A DNA stretch of 64,000 nucleotides from Streptomyces tuirus (GTDB taxonomy: Bacteria; Actinomycetota; Actinomycetes; Streptomycetales; Streptomycetaceae): NCBI RefSeq assembly GCF_014701095.1, contig NZ_AP023439.1:6436001-6500000 (forward strand). The letters run 5' to 3'. Under the pieces are notes generated by a model. The model saw nothing but the letters and a program-made list of their open reading frames with translations, had not been told where the DNA came from and did no database searches. The translations under genes were made by a program, and so were the position numbers. This document shows, piece by piece, positions 34,008 to 43,453 of the stretch (position 1 is its first letter; each line of letters begins with the position of its first letter).

Positions 34008-35810
34008 CTACGGGTACGACACCACCGTCGACGGCACTGTGGACGTCCCCGACGTCGGCGAGCCCGTGTCGTTGATGACGCACTCGTACTGCCCGTTACC
34101 CCCCAGCGACACCACGAGCAGGTCGTGGAAGCGCACCCCGGGCCGGTTCGGCGCGGCGAAGCCGTGGTGCTGCACGATGCCCGGATCGACGTTGTAGTAG
34201 CAGTAGCTGCCCAGGCCCCAGCCCTCGTGGGTGGTGACGCCGTCCCCGACGCGGTAGGCGGCGTAGCCCTTGACGGAGCCGTTCTGGATCGCGGCCTGGT
34301 TCGGGGCGTCGTACGCCTTCTCGTTCTGGTAGAAGATCGTGCGGCCGCGCTCGCCGAACCACTGCACGTCGTACTTGTTGAAGTGCTCCACGAACAGCCC
34401 GGTCGCCAGCACGTCATGGCCGTTGACGACGACCCCGTAGTCCGCGCGGTTGGTCTCCCAGCCGACGCCGTCGCCGTGGTCGGCGCGCCAGACCCAGGTG
34501 TGGTCGACGATGGTGTGCCGGCTGTTGACGACCATGCTCGTGGTGGCCTTGCCCGGGCCCGCCCCGCCGATGCGGACGAACACGTCCTGGACGGTCGTCG
34601 GGTTGGCGGAGTGGTCGCGGGAGGCGCCCCGTGGGCCGATCTCCAGCAGCGTGGCGGAGTTGACCGGCCCGGCGTCGACGAGGAACCCGGCCAGGCGCAC
34701 GCCGTCGACGTCGGCGACCTTCAGCGCGGTGACGCCGTTGTCGGGGATGAGCGTGGCGTATCCCAGTCCCAGCACCACCGTGCCGGCCCGGTCGACCCGT
34801 ACCGGCTGGTCGAGGTGGTAGATCCCCGGCGTCAACAGCAGGTGGAGTCCCTCGGCGAGGGCCTGGTTGAGCGTGGCCGCCGGGACGCCGGGCTTGGCGA
34901 CGTAGAAGCGCGACAGGGGCAGCGAGGTGCCCCGCGGGGTGCCGTTGCCCCAGGTGACGCCCCGGGCGTCGGTCCGCTTCTCGGGCAGGAAGACCCGGTA
35001 CTCGCCGCCGTCGAGGTACAGGAACGGCTTCTCGCGGGAGACCGGCGTCGTGGCCAGGGTGGTGTACGGCGGGTTGGGGAAGCCCTGCGCGGGGGCGCCC
35101 TCGACACCGGAGAACACCATGTTCCACACGCCGTTGAGCCAGCCGCCGATCGCGCTGTCGCGGGTGTACCACTGCTGCTGGGAGTACGGCTGCACCTGGC
35201 CGTCGATCCGGCTGTCGGCGATGTAGCCGCCGCTGGACCAGCCGTAGCCGGTCGGGGCGAGGTTGAGGTTGCCGCGGATGTGCATCCGGCGGAACGGGGC
35301 CGCCTGCGAGACCGCCCAGCGGTTGGTGCCGTTCACGGGAACGACCGCGAGATTCTCCGCAGAGCGCCAGAAGTTCTGCGTGGCGTTGCCGTTGAACCAG
35401 CCCGCGTCGACCGTGATGTCGCCGTTGATGGTGGTGTCGTCGGGGGAGAGGCCGAGACCGGAGATCGAGGTGTAGAAGCCGATCTGGGCGTTGAGGCCGT
35501 GATAGGTGCCGGGTTTGAACAGCAGCTGGTAGCGGCCGGTGCCGAACTGGGCCGATTCCTGCTGCCGGAAGATCTCGTCGAGTCTGCCCTGGATGTTCGG
35601 CGTGGCCGGGTCGAAGACCAGCACGTTCGGGCCGAGGTCGCCACCGCCGGGCAGGGCGCGAGGCTTCCTGCGCACGGGGGTCTTCGGTGCGTCGGGGGCG
35701 GCCGAGGCGGTGCCGGGCAGCGCCGCGAGCGCGGACGCGGCCGCGGCGGCGCCGAGGACGGTCCGGCGGCCGGGCGCCGGCAGGCGGGATGACGGGGAGT
35801 CAGGGTGCAT
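34008..35810 (-). CDS. secreted GH55 exo-beta-1,3-glucanase
   Basis: The 600-residue protein has a Tat-type signal (Arg15-Arg16, RRTVLGAAAAASALAAL, cleavage after about Ala38) followed by two right-handed beta-helix modules. Sequence such as QFGTGRYQLLFKPGTYHGLN, VNGTNRWAVSQAAPFRRMHI and VTTHEGWGLGSYCYYNVDP matches the GH55 laminarinases of Streptomyces (SacteLam55A type). The Glu in HEGWG (about 529) is the likely general acid. Automatic pipelines often mislabel this family as adenylyl cyclase. It releases glucose or laminaribiose from beta-1,3-glucan outside the cell. It diverges from the sugar transporter operon. Confidence 0.88.
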   Translation of the reverse strand: MHPDSPSSRLPAPGRRTVLGAAAAASALAALPGTASAAPDAPKTPVRRKPRALPGGGDLGPNVLVFDPATPNIQGRLDEIFRQQESAQFGTGRYQLLFKPGTYHGLNAQIGFYTSISGLGLSPDDTTINGDITVDAGWFNGNATQNFWRSAENLAVVPVNGTNRWAVSQAAPFRRMHIRGNLNLAPTGYGWSSGGYIADSRIDGQVQPYSQQQWYTRDSAIGGWLNGVWNMVFSGVEGAPAQGFPNPPYTTLATTPVSREKPFLYLDGGEYRVFLPEKRTDARGVTWGNGTPRGTSLPLSRFYVAKPGVPAATLNQALAEGLHLLLTPGIYHLDQPVRVDRAGTVVLGLGYATLIPDNGVTALKVADVDGVRLAGFLVDAGPVNSATLLEIGPRGASRDHSANPTTVQDVFVRIGGAGPGKATTSMVVNSRHTIVDHTWVWRADHGDGVGWETNRADYGVVVNGHDVLATGLFVEHFNKYDVQWFGERGRTIFYQNEKAYDAPNQAAIQNGSVKGYAAYRVGDGVTTHEGWGLGSYCYYNVDPGIVQHHGFAAPNRPGVRFHDLLVVSLGGNGQYECVINDTGSPTSGTSTVPSTVVSYP

Positions 35811-35852
35811 GGGGCGGCTCTCCTGGTTCAGGAAGTGAACAGAGTGGGGTGC

Positions 35853-35866
35853 GGGGAGCGCTCTCT
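35853..35866. promoter_or_regulatory. CebR-like LacI-family operator upstream of the GH55 gene
   Basis: GGGGAGCGCTCTCT matches 11 of 14 positions of the Streptomyces CebR box (TGGGAGCGCTCCCA), including the 10-base core GGGAGCGCTC. It is 43 bases upstream of the GH55 gene in the divergent region with the transporter operon, so beta-glucan oligosaccharides probably relieve repression by a LacI-family regulator. No such regulator is encoded in this window. Confidence 0.65.
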
Positions 35867-36065
35867 CGCCGCTGAATGGTTCATCCGTGGAACAGATGCG
35901 TCAAGGGGTGCGGCGAGACTTCCAAGAGTGTGTCCAAACCCTTGACGGGACTGCCTTCCGGGGATTAACTCACGTCCTAAATTAAGCCATGACGGCTTCT
36001 TTTCCCGCCCAGGCTCTCGCCCCGGCGGAAGGGGCCGTACTCCCGGAAGAGAGCCAGGAGCACCC

Positions 36066-37382
36066 ATGCGCAGCAACCGAGCCGCGGCGGCAGGCGCCGT
36101 CACACTGTCACTCGCCCTCGCGGCCACGGCCTGCGGAGGTGGCTCCGCCACCGGCGGCGGATCGAACGATTCGCCCAAGACGCTCACCTACTGGGCGTCC
36201 AACCAGGGCGCCAGTATCGAGGTCGACAAGAAGGTCCTCCAGCCCGAACTCGCCAAGTTCGAGAAGCAGACCGGCATCAAGGTGAAGCTGGAGGTCGTCC
36301 CCTGGTCGGACCTGCTCAACCGCATCCTCACCGCCACCACCTCCGGCCAGGGGCCGGACGTGCTGAACGTAGGCAACACCTGGAGCGCCTCCCTCCAGGC
36401 CACGGGCGCGCTGCTGCCCTGGGACGCGAAGAACTTCGACAAGATCGGCGGCCGGGACCGGTTCGTGGACTCGGCACTCGGCTCCACAGGCGCGGAGGGC
36501 GAGGACCCGGCGGCGGTGCCGCTGTACTCGATGGCGTACGCGCTCTACTACAACAAGAAGATGTTCGCCGACGCGGGCATCTCCCAGCCCCCGGCCACCT
36601 GGGACGAACTCGTCGCCGACGGGAAGAAGCTGTCCAAGGACGGCAAGTGGGCCCTGGGCATGGAGGGTTCCAACCCGTCGGAGAACATCCACCACGCCTT
36701 CGTCTTCGCCAAGCAGCACGGCGCCGACTTCTTCACCGCCGACGGCAAGGCCGACTTCACCGGTGACGGGACGGTCGCCGCGGTCAAGCAGTACGTCGAC
36801 CTCATGGCCACGAACAAGGTCATCGCGCCGGGCAACGCCGAGTACGCGCAGAACCAGTCCGTCAGCGACTTCGCCAAGGGGAAGACGGCGATGCTGCTGT
36901 GGCAGTCCGCGTCCGCCAACCTCGAGTCCCAGGGCATGAGCAAGGACGACTACGGCATCGCCCCCGTGCCCGTGCGGTCCGGCACCCCCGGCACCGGCAA
37001 GCAGGTCAACTCGATGGTCGCCGGCATCAATCTGGCCGTCTTCAAGAACACCGACAACCTCGACGGCGCCGCCGAGTTCGTGAAGTTCATGACGAGCGAC
37101 GCCGAGCAGAAGATCCTCAACAAGGCCTACAGCACGATCCCGCCCGTCAAGTCGGCCCAGGCGGACGCGGCCTTCGCCACCCCGGCCAACGGCGTCCTGA
37201 AGGACACCCTGGCCAAGAGCGCCGTGGCACTGCCGCAGGTCGCCGACGAGTCCCAGTTCGAGACGGCGGTCGGCACCGCCATCAAGGGCCTGTTCGCCGA
37301 CGCGGCCGCCGGAGACCCGGTCACCACCGGCTCCGTGAAGGCGGCCCTGCAGAAGGCCCAGCAGCAGATGCCGGCGGCCTGA
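36066..37382 (+). CDS. sugar ABC transporter substrate-binding lipoprotein (CUT1)
   Basis: The 438-residue extracellular lipoprotein has a signal peptide with lipobox (ATAC, Cys23) and an MalE/CebE-like fold: LTYWASNQGASIEVDKKVL, FEKQTGIKVKLEVVPWSDLL, GPDVLNVGNTWSASL. It begins an operon of binding protein, two permeases and a GH1 glucosidase beside a GH55 laminarinase, so laminaribiose or short beta-1,3-gluco-oligosaccharides are the likely ligands. The energising ATPase is missing here, as usual for such Streptomyces systems that share MsiK. AGCCAGGAG precedes the ATG. Confidence 0.88.
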   Translation: MRSNRAAAAGAVTLSLALAATACGGGSATGGGSNDSPKTLTYWASNQGASIEVDKKVLQPELAKFEKQTGIKVKLEVVPWSDLLNRILTATTSGQGPDVLNVGNTWSASLQATGALLPWDAKNFDKIGGRDRFVDSALGSTGAEGEDPAAVPLYSMAYALYYNKKMFADAGISQPPATWDELVADGKKLSKDGKWALGMEGSNPSENIHHAFVFAKQHGADFFTADGKADFTGDGTVAAVKQYVDLMATNKVIAPGNAEYAQNQSVSDFAKGKTAMLLWQSASANLESQGMSKDDYGIAPVPVRSGTPGTGKQVNSMVAGINLAVFKNTDNLDGAAEFVKFMTSDAEQKILNKAYSTIPPVKSAQADAAFATPANGVLKDTLAKSAVALPQVADESQFETAVGTAIKGLFADAAAGDPVTTGSVKAALQKAQQQMPAA

Positions 37383-37387
37383 CCGAC

Positions 37388-38377
37388 ATGACGACCACTG
37401 CCGAGGCCGAGAGGCCGGCGGTCCGCACGAGCCCGCCCGGCGCGGATCGCGGCCCCCGCCGCCGCACCGGGCGGATCCGCCGCGTGGGCCTGCCCTACCT
37501 GCTGCTCCTGCCCGCCCTGCTCCTCGAACTCCTCGTCCACCTGGTGCCGATGGTGATCGGCATCGTCATCAGCTTCAAGGAGCTCACGCAGTTCTACGTC
37601 CGCGACTGGGGCGCCGCCCCCTGGTCCGCCCTCGACAACTACCGCGTGTCGGTGGACTTCGACGCCCCCGCCGGCGAGGCCCTGCTGCACTCGTTCCTCG
37701 TCACGATCGCCTTCACCGTGCTGTCGGTGGGCCTGTGCTGGCTGATCGGCACGGCCGCGGCGGTCTTCATGCAGGACACCTTCCGGGGCCGCGGCCTGCT
37801 CAGGGCCCTGTTCCTCGTCCCGTACGCGCTGCCGGTCTACGCGGCCGTCATCACCTGGGTCTTCATGTTCCAGTACGACAACGGCCTGGTGAACCACGTC
37901 CTGCACGACCAGCTGGGCCTCACCGACAAGCCGTCCTTCTGGCTCATCGGCGACAACAGCTTCTTCGCGCTGCTGACGGTGTCGGTGTGGAAGGGCTGGC
38001 CGTTCGCCTTCCTCATCGTCATGGCGGGCCTGCAGAACATCCCGCGCGAGCTGTACGAGGCGGCCGCCCTGGACGGCGCCGGTGTCTGGCAGCAGGTCCG
38101 CAGGATCACGCTGCCGTCCCTGCGCCCGGTCAACCAGGTGCTGGTCCTCGTCCTCTTCCTCTGGACGTTCAACGACTTCAACACGCCGTTCGTCCTGTTC
38201 GGCAGGAGCGCGCCGGAGGCCGCCGACCTCATCTCGGTGCACATCTACCATGCGTCGTTCGTCACCTGGTACTTCGGCATCGGGTCCGCGATGTCCGTCC
38301 TGCTGCTGCTGTTCCTGCTGCTGGTCACGGGCGGATACCTGGCGCTCACCTCGCGCGGACGGAGAAAGGCCTCATGA
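37388..38377 (+). CDS. sugar ABC transporter permease (MalF-like)
   Basis: The 329-residue inner-membrane permease has a cytoplasmic Arg-rich N-terminus (1-40), about six helices starting LPYLLLLPALLLELLVHLVP, and the EAA loop (ELYEAAALDGAGVWQQVRRI). It forms the channel with the next gene product. It starts five bases after the binding protein and overlaps the second permease by four bases (ATGA). Confidence 0.88.
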   Translation: MTTTAEAERPAVRTSPPGADRGPRRRTGRIRRVGLPYLLLLPALLLELLVHLVPMVIGIVISFKELTQFYVRDWGAAPWSALDNYRVSVDFDAPAGEALLHSFLVTIAFTVLSVGLCWLIGTAAAVFMQDTFRGRGLLRALFLVPYALPVYAAVITWVFMFQYDNGLVNHVLHDQLGLTDKPSFWLIGDNSFFALLTVSVWKGWPFAFLIVMAGLQNIPRELYEAAALDGAGVWQQVRRITLPSLRPVNQVLVLVLFLWTFNDFNTPFVLFGRSAPEAADLISVHIYHASFVTWYFGIGSAMSVLLLLFLLLVTGGYLALTSRGRRKAS

Positions 38378-39228
38378 CCACGTCCCCCATGGCCCCGCCC
38401 CGCTCCTTCCTGTGGTCCCGGCGGATCTTCCTGACGCTGCTGACGGGCTTCGTGCTGATCCCGGTCCACGTCATGGTCTCCAGCTCGCTGAAGCCCCTGG
38501 CCGACGTCACCGGAAAGTTCCGCTGGCTGCCGAGCGAGCTGACGATCCGCCCGTACATCGACATCTGGTCGACGGTCCCGCTGGCGCGGTACTTCGTCAA
38601 CTCCCTCGTCGCGGCCGGGGCGGCGACGGTCTGCTCGGTGGTCATCGCCGTCTTCTCGGCCTACGCGGTCAGCCGCTACGACTTCCGCGGCAAGCGCGTC
38701 TTCACCGTCACCGTCCTGTCCACGCAGATGTTCCCGGGCATCCTCTTCCTGCTGCCGCTGTTCCTGATCTACGTCAACATCGGCAACGCGACGGGCATCG
38801 CCCTGTTCGGCTCGCGCGGCGGCCTGATCCTGACGTATCTGACGTTCTCTCTCCCGTTCTCGATCTGGATGCTGATCGGCTACTTCGACTCGGTGCCGCG
38901 CGACCTGGACGAGGCGGCCCTGGTCGACGGCTGCGGGCCGCTCGGCGCGCTGTTCCGGGTCGTCGTCCCGGCGGCCGTCCCCGGCATCATCGCGGTCGCG
39001 GTCTACGCCTTCATGACCGCCTGGGGCGAGGTGCTGTTCGCCTCGGTGATGACCGACGACACCACCCGCACCCTCGCCGTCGGCCTCCAGGGCTACTCCA
39101 CCCTCAACGACGTGTACTGGAACCAGATCATGGCCGCCTCGCTGGTCGTCAGCGTGCCCGTGGTCGCGGGCTTCCTGCTGCTCCAGCGCTATCTCGTGGC
39201 CGGCCTGACGGCGGGAGCCGTCAAGTGA
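38374..39228 (+). CDS. sugar ABC transporter permease (MalG-like)
   Basis: The 284-residue second permease has six predicted helices and the EAA loop (DLDEAALVDGCGPLGALFRV), with the start pattern LTGFVLIPVHVMVSSSLKP typical of the MalG branch. The start overlaps the previous stop (ATGA). Its stop overlaps an in-frame GTG (GTGA) of the glucosidase frame, indicating continuous translation through the operon. Confidence 0.88.
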   Translation: MTTSPMAPPRSFLWSRRIFLTLLTGFVLIPVHVMVSSSLKPLADVTGKFRWLPSELTIRPYIDIWSTVPLARYFVNSLVAAGAATVCSVVIAVFSAYAVSRYDFRGKRVFTVTVLSTQMFPGILFLLPLFLIYVNIGNATGIALFGSRGGLILTYLTFSLPFSIWMLIGYFDSVPRDLDEAALVDGCGPLGALFRVVVPAAVPGIIAVAVYAFMTAWGEVLFASVMTDDTTRTLAVGLQGYSTLNDVYWNQIMAASLVVSVPVVAGFLLLQRYLVAGLTAGAVK

Positions 39229-39257
39229 CCGACTCGCCCGTTCCCGAAAGGACTTCC

Positions 39258-40616
39258 GTGACCATCGACCTCGCCGCACTCCCGCACGACTTCCTGTGGG
39301 GCACGGCCACTTCGGCGTACCAGATCGAGGGAGCCGCTGCGGAGGACGGCCGCTCGCCGTCGATCTGGGACACGTTCTCGCACACTCCCGGGAAGACCGC
39401 CGGCGGCGACCACGGCGATGTCGCCTGCGACCACTACCACCGCTGGCGCGAGGACATCGCCCTGATGCGCCGGCTGGGCGTGAACGCCTACCGCCTGTCC
39501 GTCGCCTGGCCGCGCATCGTCCCGGGCGGCGACGGACCCGTCAACGCCAAGGGCCTCGCCTTCTACGACCGGTTGATCGACGGCCTGCTGGAGGCGGGCA
39601 TCACCCCGTCCGTCACGCTCTACCACTGGGACCTGCCGCAGGCGCTCCAGGACCGGGGCGGCTGGCCCGAGCGGGACACCGCCGCGGCGTTCGCCGAGTA
39701 CGCCTCGGTCGTCGCCGGGCGGCTGGGCGACCGCGTCTCCCACTGGGCCACCCTCAACGAGCCCCTGTGCTCGGCGTGGATCGGCCACCTGGAGGGCACG
39801 ATGGCACCCGGTCTGACGGACCTCACGGCCGCCGTCCGCGCCTCCTACCACCTGCTGCTCGGCCACGGGCTGGCGGCCCGGGCCATCCGCGCGGCGGCCC
39901 CGGGAGCGCGGGTCGGCATCGTCAACAACCTCTCCACCATCCACCCCGCGACCGACCGCCCCGAGGATCTCGCCGCCGCCCGCCGCATGGACGGCCACAC
40001 CAACCGCTGGTGGCTCGACCCCGTGCACGGCAGGGGCTTCCCGTCGGACATGCGCGAGCTCTACGGCGTCGAACTCCCGGAACGACCCGGCGACTCGGCG
40101 GCCATCGCCGCCCCGCTGGACTGGCTGGGCCTGAACTACTACTTCCCGCAGACCGTCGCCGACGACCCCGAAGGCCCCGCGCCGTACGCCCGGGCCGTAC
40201 GCCGTGACGGCGTCCCGCGCACCGGCATGGACTGGGAGATCGACGCGAGCGGCATCGAGGACCTGCTGCTGCGGCTCACGCAGGACTACGGGGCCGGCCG
40301 GCTCTACGTCACGGAGAACGGCTCGGCCTACCCCGACGTCGTCCGCCCCGACGGCACGGTCGACGATCCTGAGCGACAGGAGTACCTCCTGCGCCATCTG
40401 GAGGCCTGCGCCTCCGCGGCCCGTCGCGGCGCCCCGCTGGCGGGCTACTTCGCCTGGTCGCTGCTGGACAACTTCGAGTGGGCGTACGGGTATGAGAAGC
40501 GGTTCGGTCTCGTCCACGTCGACTACGCGACGCAGAAACGCACGATCAAGGGCACGGGGCACCGGTACGCCGATGTCGTCCGGGCCCATCGGAGTCAGGT
40601 GCGCGAGGCGGCCTGA
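39258..40616 (+). CDS. GH1 beta-glucosidase
   Basis: The 452-residue cytoplasmic enzyme has the GH1 N-terminal signature FLWGTATSAYQIEGA, the acid/base Glu at about 168 in TLNEP, and the nucleophile Glu at about 353 in YVTENG. SLLDNFEWAYGYEKRFGLVHVD closes the barrel. It would hydrolyse imported laminaribiose or cellobiose to glucose. GTG 39258 with AAAGGA five bases upstream is chosen; GTG 39225, overlapping the permease stop, would add 11 residues that are not typical of the family. Confidence 0.92.
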   Translation: MTIDLAALPHDFLWGTATSAYQIEGAAAEDGRSPSIWDTFSHTPGKTAGGDHGDVACDHYHRWREDIALMRRLGVNAYRLSVAWPRIVPGGDGPVNAKGLAFYDRLIDGLLEAGITPSVTLYHWDLPQALQDRGGWPERDTAAAFAEYASVVAGRLGDRVSHWATLNEPLCSAWIGHLEGTMAPGLTDLTAAVRASYHLLLGHGLAARAIRAAAPGARVGIVNNLSTIHPATDRPEDLAAARRMDGHTNRWWLDPVHGRGFPSDMRELYGVELPERPGDSAAIAAPLDWLGLNYYFPQTVADDPEGPAPYARAVRRDGVPRTGMDWEIDASGIEDLLLRLTQDYGAGRLYVTENGSAYPDVVRPDGTVDDPERQEYLLRHLEACASAARRGAPLAGYFAWSLLDNFEWAYGYEKRFGLVHVDYATQKRTIKGTGHRYADVVRAHRSQVREAA

Positions 40617-40630
40617 CGCGGTGGATCCTG

Positions 40631-40852
40631 GTGGGCGGTGGGGGCAAGTGTGGCCGCGCCTCCATTCCCACGGATCAGAACACCGGCGCCTTCCGCGACC
40701 TCGGCATCAAGTTCGTGCCCCAGATGCGGCTGCTCGACAAGGACGGGTTTGTGGGCCACGGCGAACTCGACGGGCGGGGCATCGGCGCCCCGCCCACGGG
40801 TGCGGTCGCGGACGAGGGCCGGCGGAAGCTCAATCCAGCAGGGGACAGGTGA
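40631..40852 (+). other. short open stretch, possible gene remnant
   Basis: A 73-codon frame downstream of the GH1 gene includes a protein-like patch (FRDLGIKFVPQMRLLDKDGF, then VGHGELDGRG). No ribosome-binding site or family is recognised, and it runs into the 3' end of the convergent gene. It is more likely a remnant than a gene. Confidence 0.2.
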
Positions 40853-42392
40853 GGGGGAGGACGCGTTCTGTCAGCCGGCCGGTGAGGTGGGTGTCGGTGA
40901 GGGCGGCGTCGGTGAGCCAGTCCGCTGCGGTCAGCCGGTCGATCAGGTCCCGCAGTTCACCGGCGCCGACCGGGACCCGGGTGGCGAGGGCGTTCAGGGT
41001 GACGCCCCGGCCGCCGGGTCCGAGGCGCCCCACGCCGTCCGTCCACGTGGCCAGCGTCACGGCGAGCAGCCGGGCGCCGGCGGGTGCCTTGGCCTTGCGG
41101 AGCTTCTTGTCCGAGACGACTCTCTGGGCCCAGCCGGAGAGCTTGGGCCGTGTCTTCCTGCCGAACGTGAACGGGCCCGACCCGTCCGCGTCGGGCACCA
41201 GGGAAGGGACGGTGACCGGAGTGGGGTTCTCCGGCTGGGAGGCGAGCAGGTCGCCGACTGTGCCTGGGAGGGACAGCCAGCCGCAGCCGGTCAGCTGCTC
41301 GACCAGGTCCTCCGGGTCGGTCAGGCCCAGCGCGTTGACGTCCTGGCCGACGAGATTGCCGGTGCCGGTGTGCGCGGTGCGCAGGGTCAGCATCAGCACC
41401 AGCAGCCGTGCTTCCGCGCCCGGCAACGGCGTATGGCCGGCGACGTACGCGAGGACGGAGCGCGCGTACTCCCACTGCGCCGGCACGGTCAACAGGCGCG
41501 CCACGCCCGGTTCGTCGCCGTCCGGGACGCAGCCGGTGCGGTGCTGGTGCTGGCGTCGGATGACGGCGGCGGCCTGCTCGGCACGCTGGGCCTCCAGCCG
41601 CAGGGTGACGTCGCAGGTGACGTCGGACCAGGTGAGGAAGGCGCGGGCCTTGCGTTCCTGGAGATCGGCCAGCAGCACCAGGTCGGGCTCGGGGCGCTTC
41701 TGGTAGGCGCGGAAGAGGTCACCGAGCTCGGTAAGTTCGTCCCGCAGGGACACGGGCCTCAGGTCGCGCGGAATGACACGCCGGCCGATCCTCGCCTCCG
41801 GCGGGCGGCGGCGCCGCGCGGGTACGGGGCGGGGTGCGGGTAAGGGGAGAGGCGCCGGATATCCCGTCCGGGTGGTGACCTGCTGGTCGGAGAACTGCGG
41901 CGTGCCCACGCCGGTGCCCGCCGCCGCGGGGGTCGGGCGGTCGGCGGTCCGGGGCGCGGACGAGTGGGACTCGGTCGCGGTCCGGGCCCCGGGAGTGGCG
42001 GCGGCACACTTGGAACAACACTCCAGGGCCTGCCACCAGCGTCCCGCCCGGTCGGTGATCACGGTCAGGACGACCGGTCCGCCGCACCGCCAGGGTGGTT
42101 CGGTACGCGCACGCCTGCCGGTGTCGGCGAGGTGGGCGCTGCAGCCGTCGGCCCGACAGGCGCAATAGGTGTCGGCTCCGGGGGCGGGTGTCGCGCGCAG
42201 GTGCGCCTTCAGGTGGGCGACCGCGGCCGTACGGCCTGCCGCCGCGGAGGGCAGACGCTGCTCGGCACAGCCGGGTCGGCTGCACGAGACGCGCACCTCC
42301 GCGCTGCCTCGGCCGACGGGGTCCAGACGCACGATCCACCGGCGCCCCGGCACCCGTTCGTCCAGCTCGCTCCCAGCGCCGGCCTGTGTCAT
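40830..42392 (-). CDS. hypothetical protein with cysteine-rich N-terminal zinc-ribbon region
   Basis: The 520-residue protein is not recognised. Residues about 30-145 carry several paired cysteines and histidines (CSRPGCAEQR, YCACRADGCSAHL, LECCSKCAAA), suggesting two or three zinc ribbons of a nucleic-acid-binding type. A Pro/Arg-rich linker (about 150-210) leads to a helical C-terminal half (LTELGDLFRAYQKRPEPDLV, later GELRDLIDRLTAADWLTDAA) that resembles winged-helix repeats. It could be a DNA-binding or replication-type protein, but nothing confirms this. It heads a run of four small minus-strand genes. Confidence 0.65.
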   Translation of the reverse strand: MTQAGAGSELDERVPGRRWIVRLDPVGRGSAEVRVSCSRPGCAEQRLPSAAAGRTAAVAHLKAHLRATPAPGADTYCACRADGCSAHLADTGRRARTEPPWRCGGPVVLTVITDRAGRWWQALECCSKCAAATPGARTATESHSSAPRTADRPTPAAAGTGVGTPQFSDQQVTTRTGYPAPLPLPAPRPVPARRRRPPEARIGRRVIPRDLRPVSLRDELTELGDLFRAYQKRPEPDLVLLADLQERKARAFLTWSDVTCDVTLRLEAQRAEQAAAVIRRQHQHRTGCVPDGDEPGVARLLTVPAQWEYARSVLAYVAGHTPLPGAEARLLVLMLTLRTAHTGTGNLVGQDVNALGLTDPEDLVEQLTGCGWLSLPGTVGDLLASQPENPTPVTVPSLVPDADGSGPFTFGRKTRPKLSGWAQRVVSDKKLRKAKAPAGARLLAVTLATWTDGVGRLGPGGRGVTLNALATRVPVGAGELRDLIDRLTAADWLTDAALTDTHLTGRLTERVLPLTCPLLD

Positions 42393-42646
42393 CCCGTTCT
42401 TCCTCCGTCTCCCGTGACCTGCGTGTCGCCGCCGCTTCCTGTTGTGCCGAGAGGGGTTCGGGCGGCGGCTTCACGGTATGCGGCACAGGGGTGAAGGGGG
42501 ATGAATTCGCACAGGGTGAGGGCTTTCGGGTGACAACGCCGTCCGTTTCGGTGAACCCGGGCGCGACGGCCGTCACGACGACGGAGACGGGTCTGACCGG
42601 CCTACTCGCGAGCGTACTTGGGAGGCTGGGGGATCTGAGCTGTCGG

Positions 42647-43420
42647 TCAGCCGCCCTGGTAGATCGTGGTGCACAGCAGCGTGGCGCCGTCGTCCACCAG
42701 GGCAGCCCAGTAGCGTGTCTGGTCGCCTGCCACCCGGCGGCAGTTGTTCGCGTTGGCGCCCGCCGGGGCGCGATAGACGCCTGTGATGTGCATGATCTGG
42801 TTGAACGGGACGGGCACCGGCTCGCGTCGGCAGGCCACGGCCGTCATCAGGGCGAGGGAGACCGAGTCGCCGGACTGCTGGCCGAGAATGCAGTAGTTGG
42901 CGTGGTAGACGCGGGTGAGGCAGAGCTTCGTGGTGTCGCCGGTGGTGGTGGACCGGTAGCTCCAGTACGACTTCCCATAGCCGGTGGGGCAGGCCGTATT
43001 GAGGGCGGTCACCTGGACCTGCGCCTGCTCGCCGGCGCAGGACACGGGGGCCGGCGGAGCACCGACGCTCCAGTCGACGCTGGTGGTGCCCCCGCGCCCC
43101 GTGTCGTGGACCGCCAGGCAGTCGCCCACCGAGATGGCTTTGAACGCCTCTGCGGTGGGATCCGGAGCGGGCTTCGCCGGCTCGGGGCCGGACTCGTCAG
43201 TGCTCCCCTCACCGGTGTCGGAGTCATCGGGGATGCGGTCGGTCGGCGAAGACGTGTCCGGGGCCGGGCTGGAACTGGAGGGGGGCGAGTCGGACACCAG
43301 GTCCTTCAGCTCGCCCACGTTGTTCAAGCCCAGCCAGCCCAGGATCGACAGCACGGATGCGATTCCGCCGATCAGTGCCCACGCCTTGGCAACGGGATGG
43401 TCACCGGATGCGCCTGCCAC
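42647..43420 (-). CDS. membrane-anchored extracytoplasmic protein, septum-formation-like domain
   Basis: The 257-residue protein has one N-terminal membrane helix (about 12-32), a Ser/Pro/Asp-rich linker (45-95) and a compact C-terminal domain with six or more cysteines. The domain starts with VGDCLAVHD and contains CAGEQAQVQVTAL and ACRREPVPVPF, a pattern seen in actinobacterial septum-formation-like and LppU-like proteins. The cysteines probably form disulfides outside the membrane. The function is unknown. GTG 43420 starts the protein. Confidence 0.65.
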   Translation of the reverse strand: MAGASGDHPVAKAWALIGGIASVLSILGWLGLNNVGELKDLVSDSPPSSSSPAPDTSSPTDRIPDDSDTGEGSTDESGPEPAKPAPDPTAEAFKAISVGDCLAVHDTGRGGTTSVDWSVGAPPAPVSCAGEQAQVQVTALNTACPTGYGKSYWSYRSTTTGDTTKLCLTRVYHANYCILGQQSGDSVSLALMTAVACRREPVPVPFNQIMHITGVYRAPAGANANNCRRVAGDQTRYWAALVDDGATLLCTTIYQGG

Positions 43421-43453
43421 AATGCCCTCCCCCGCTGAGGCTCGGGTGCGATG

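Noticed and set aside
31711..34083. A 790-codon minus-strand frame opposite the EF-G paralogue
   Set aside because: It is fully antisense to a gene with clear translation-factor motifs, shows no domains and has His/Arg/Gly-rich shadow composition.
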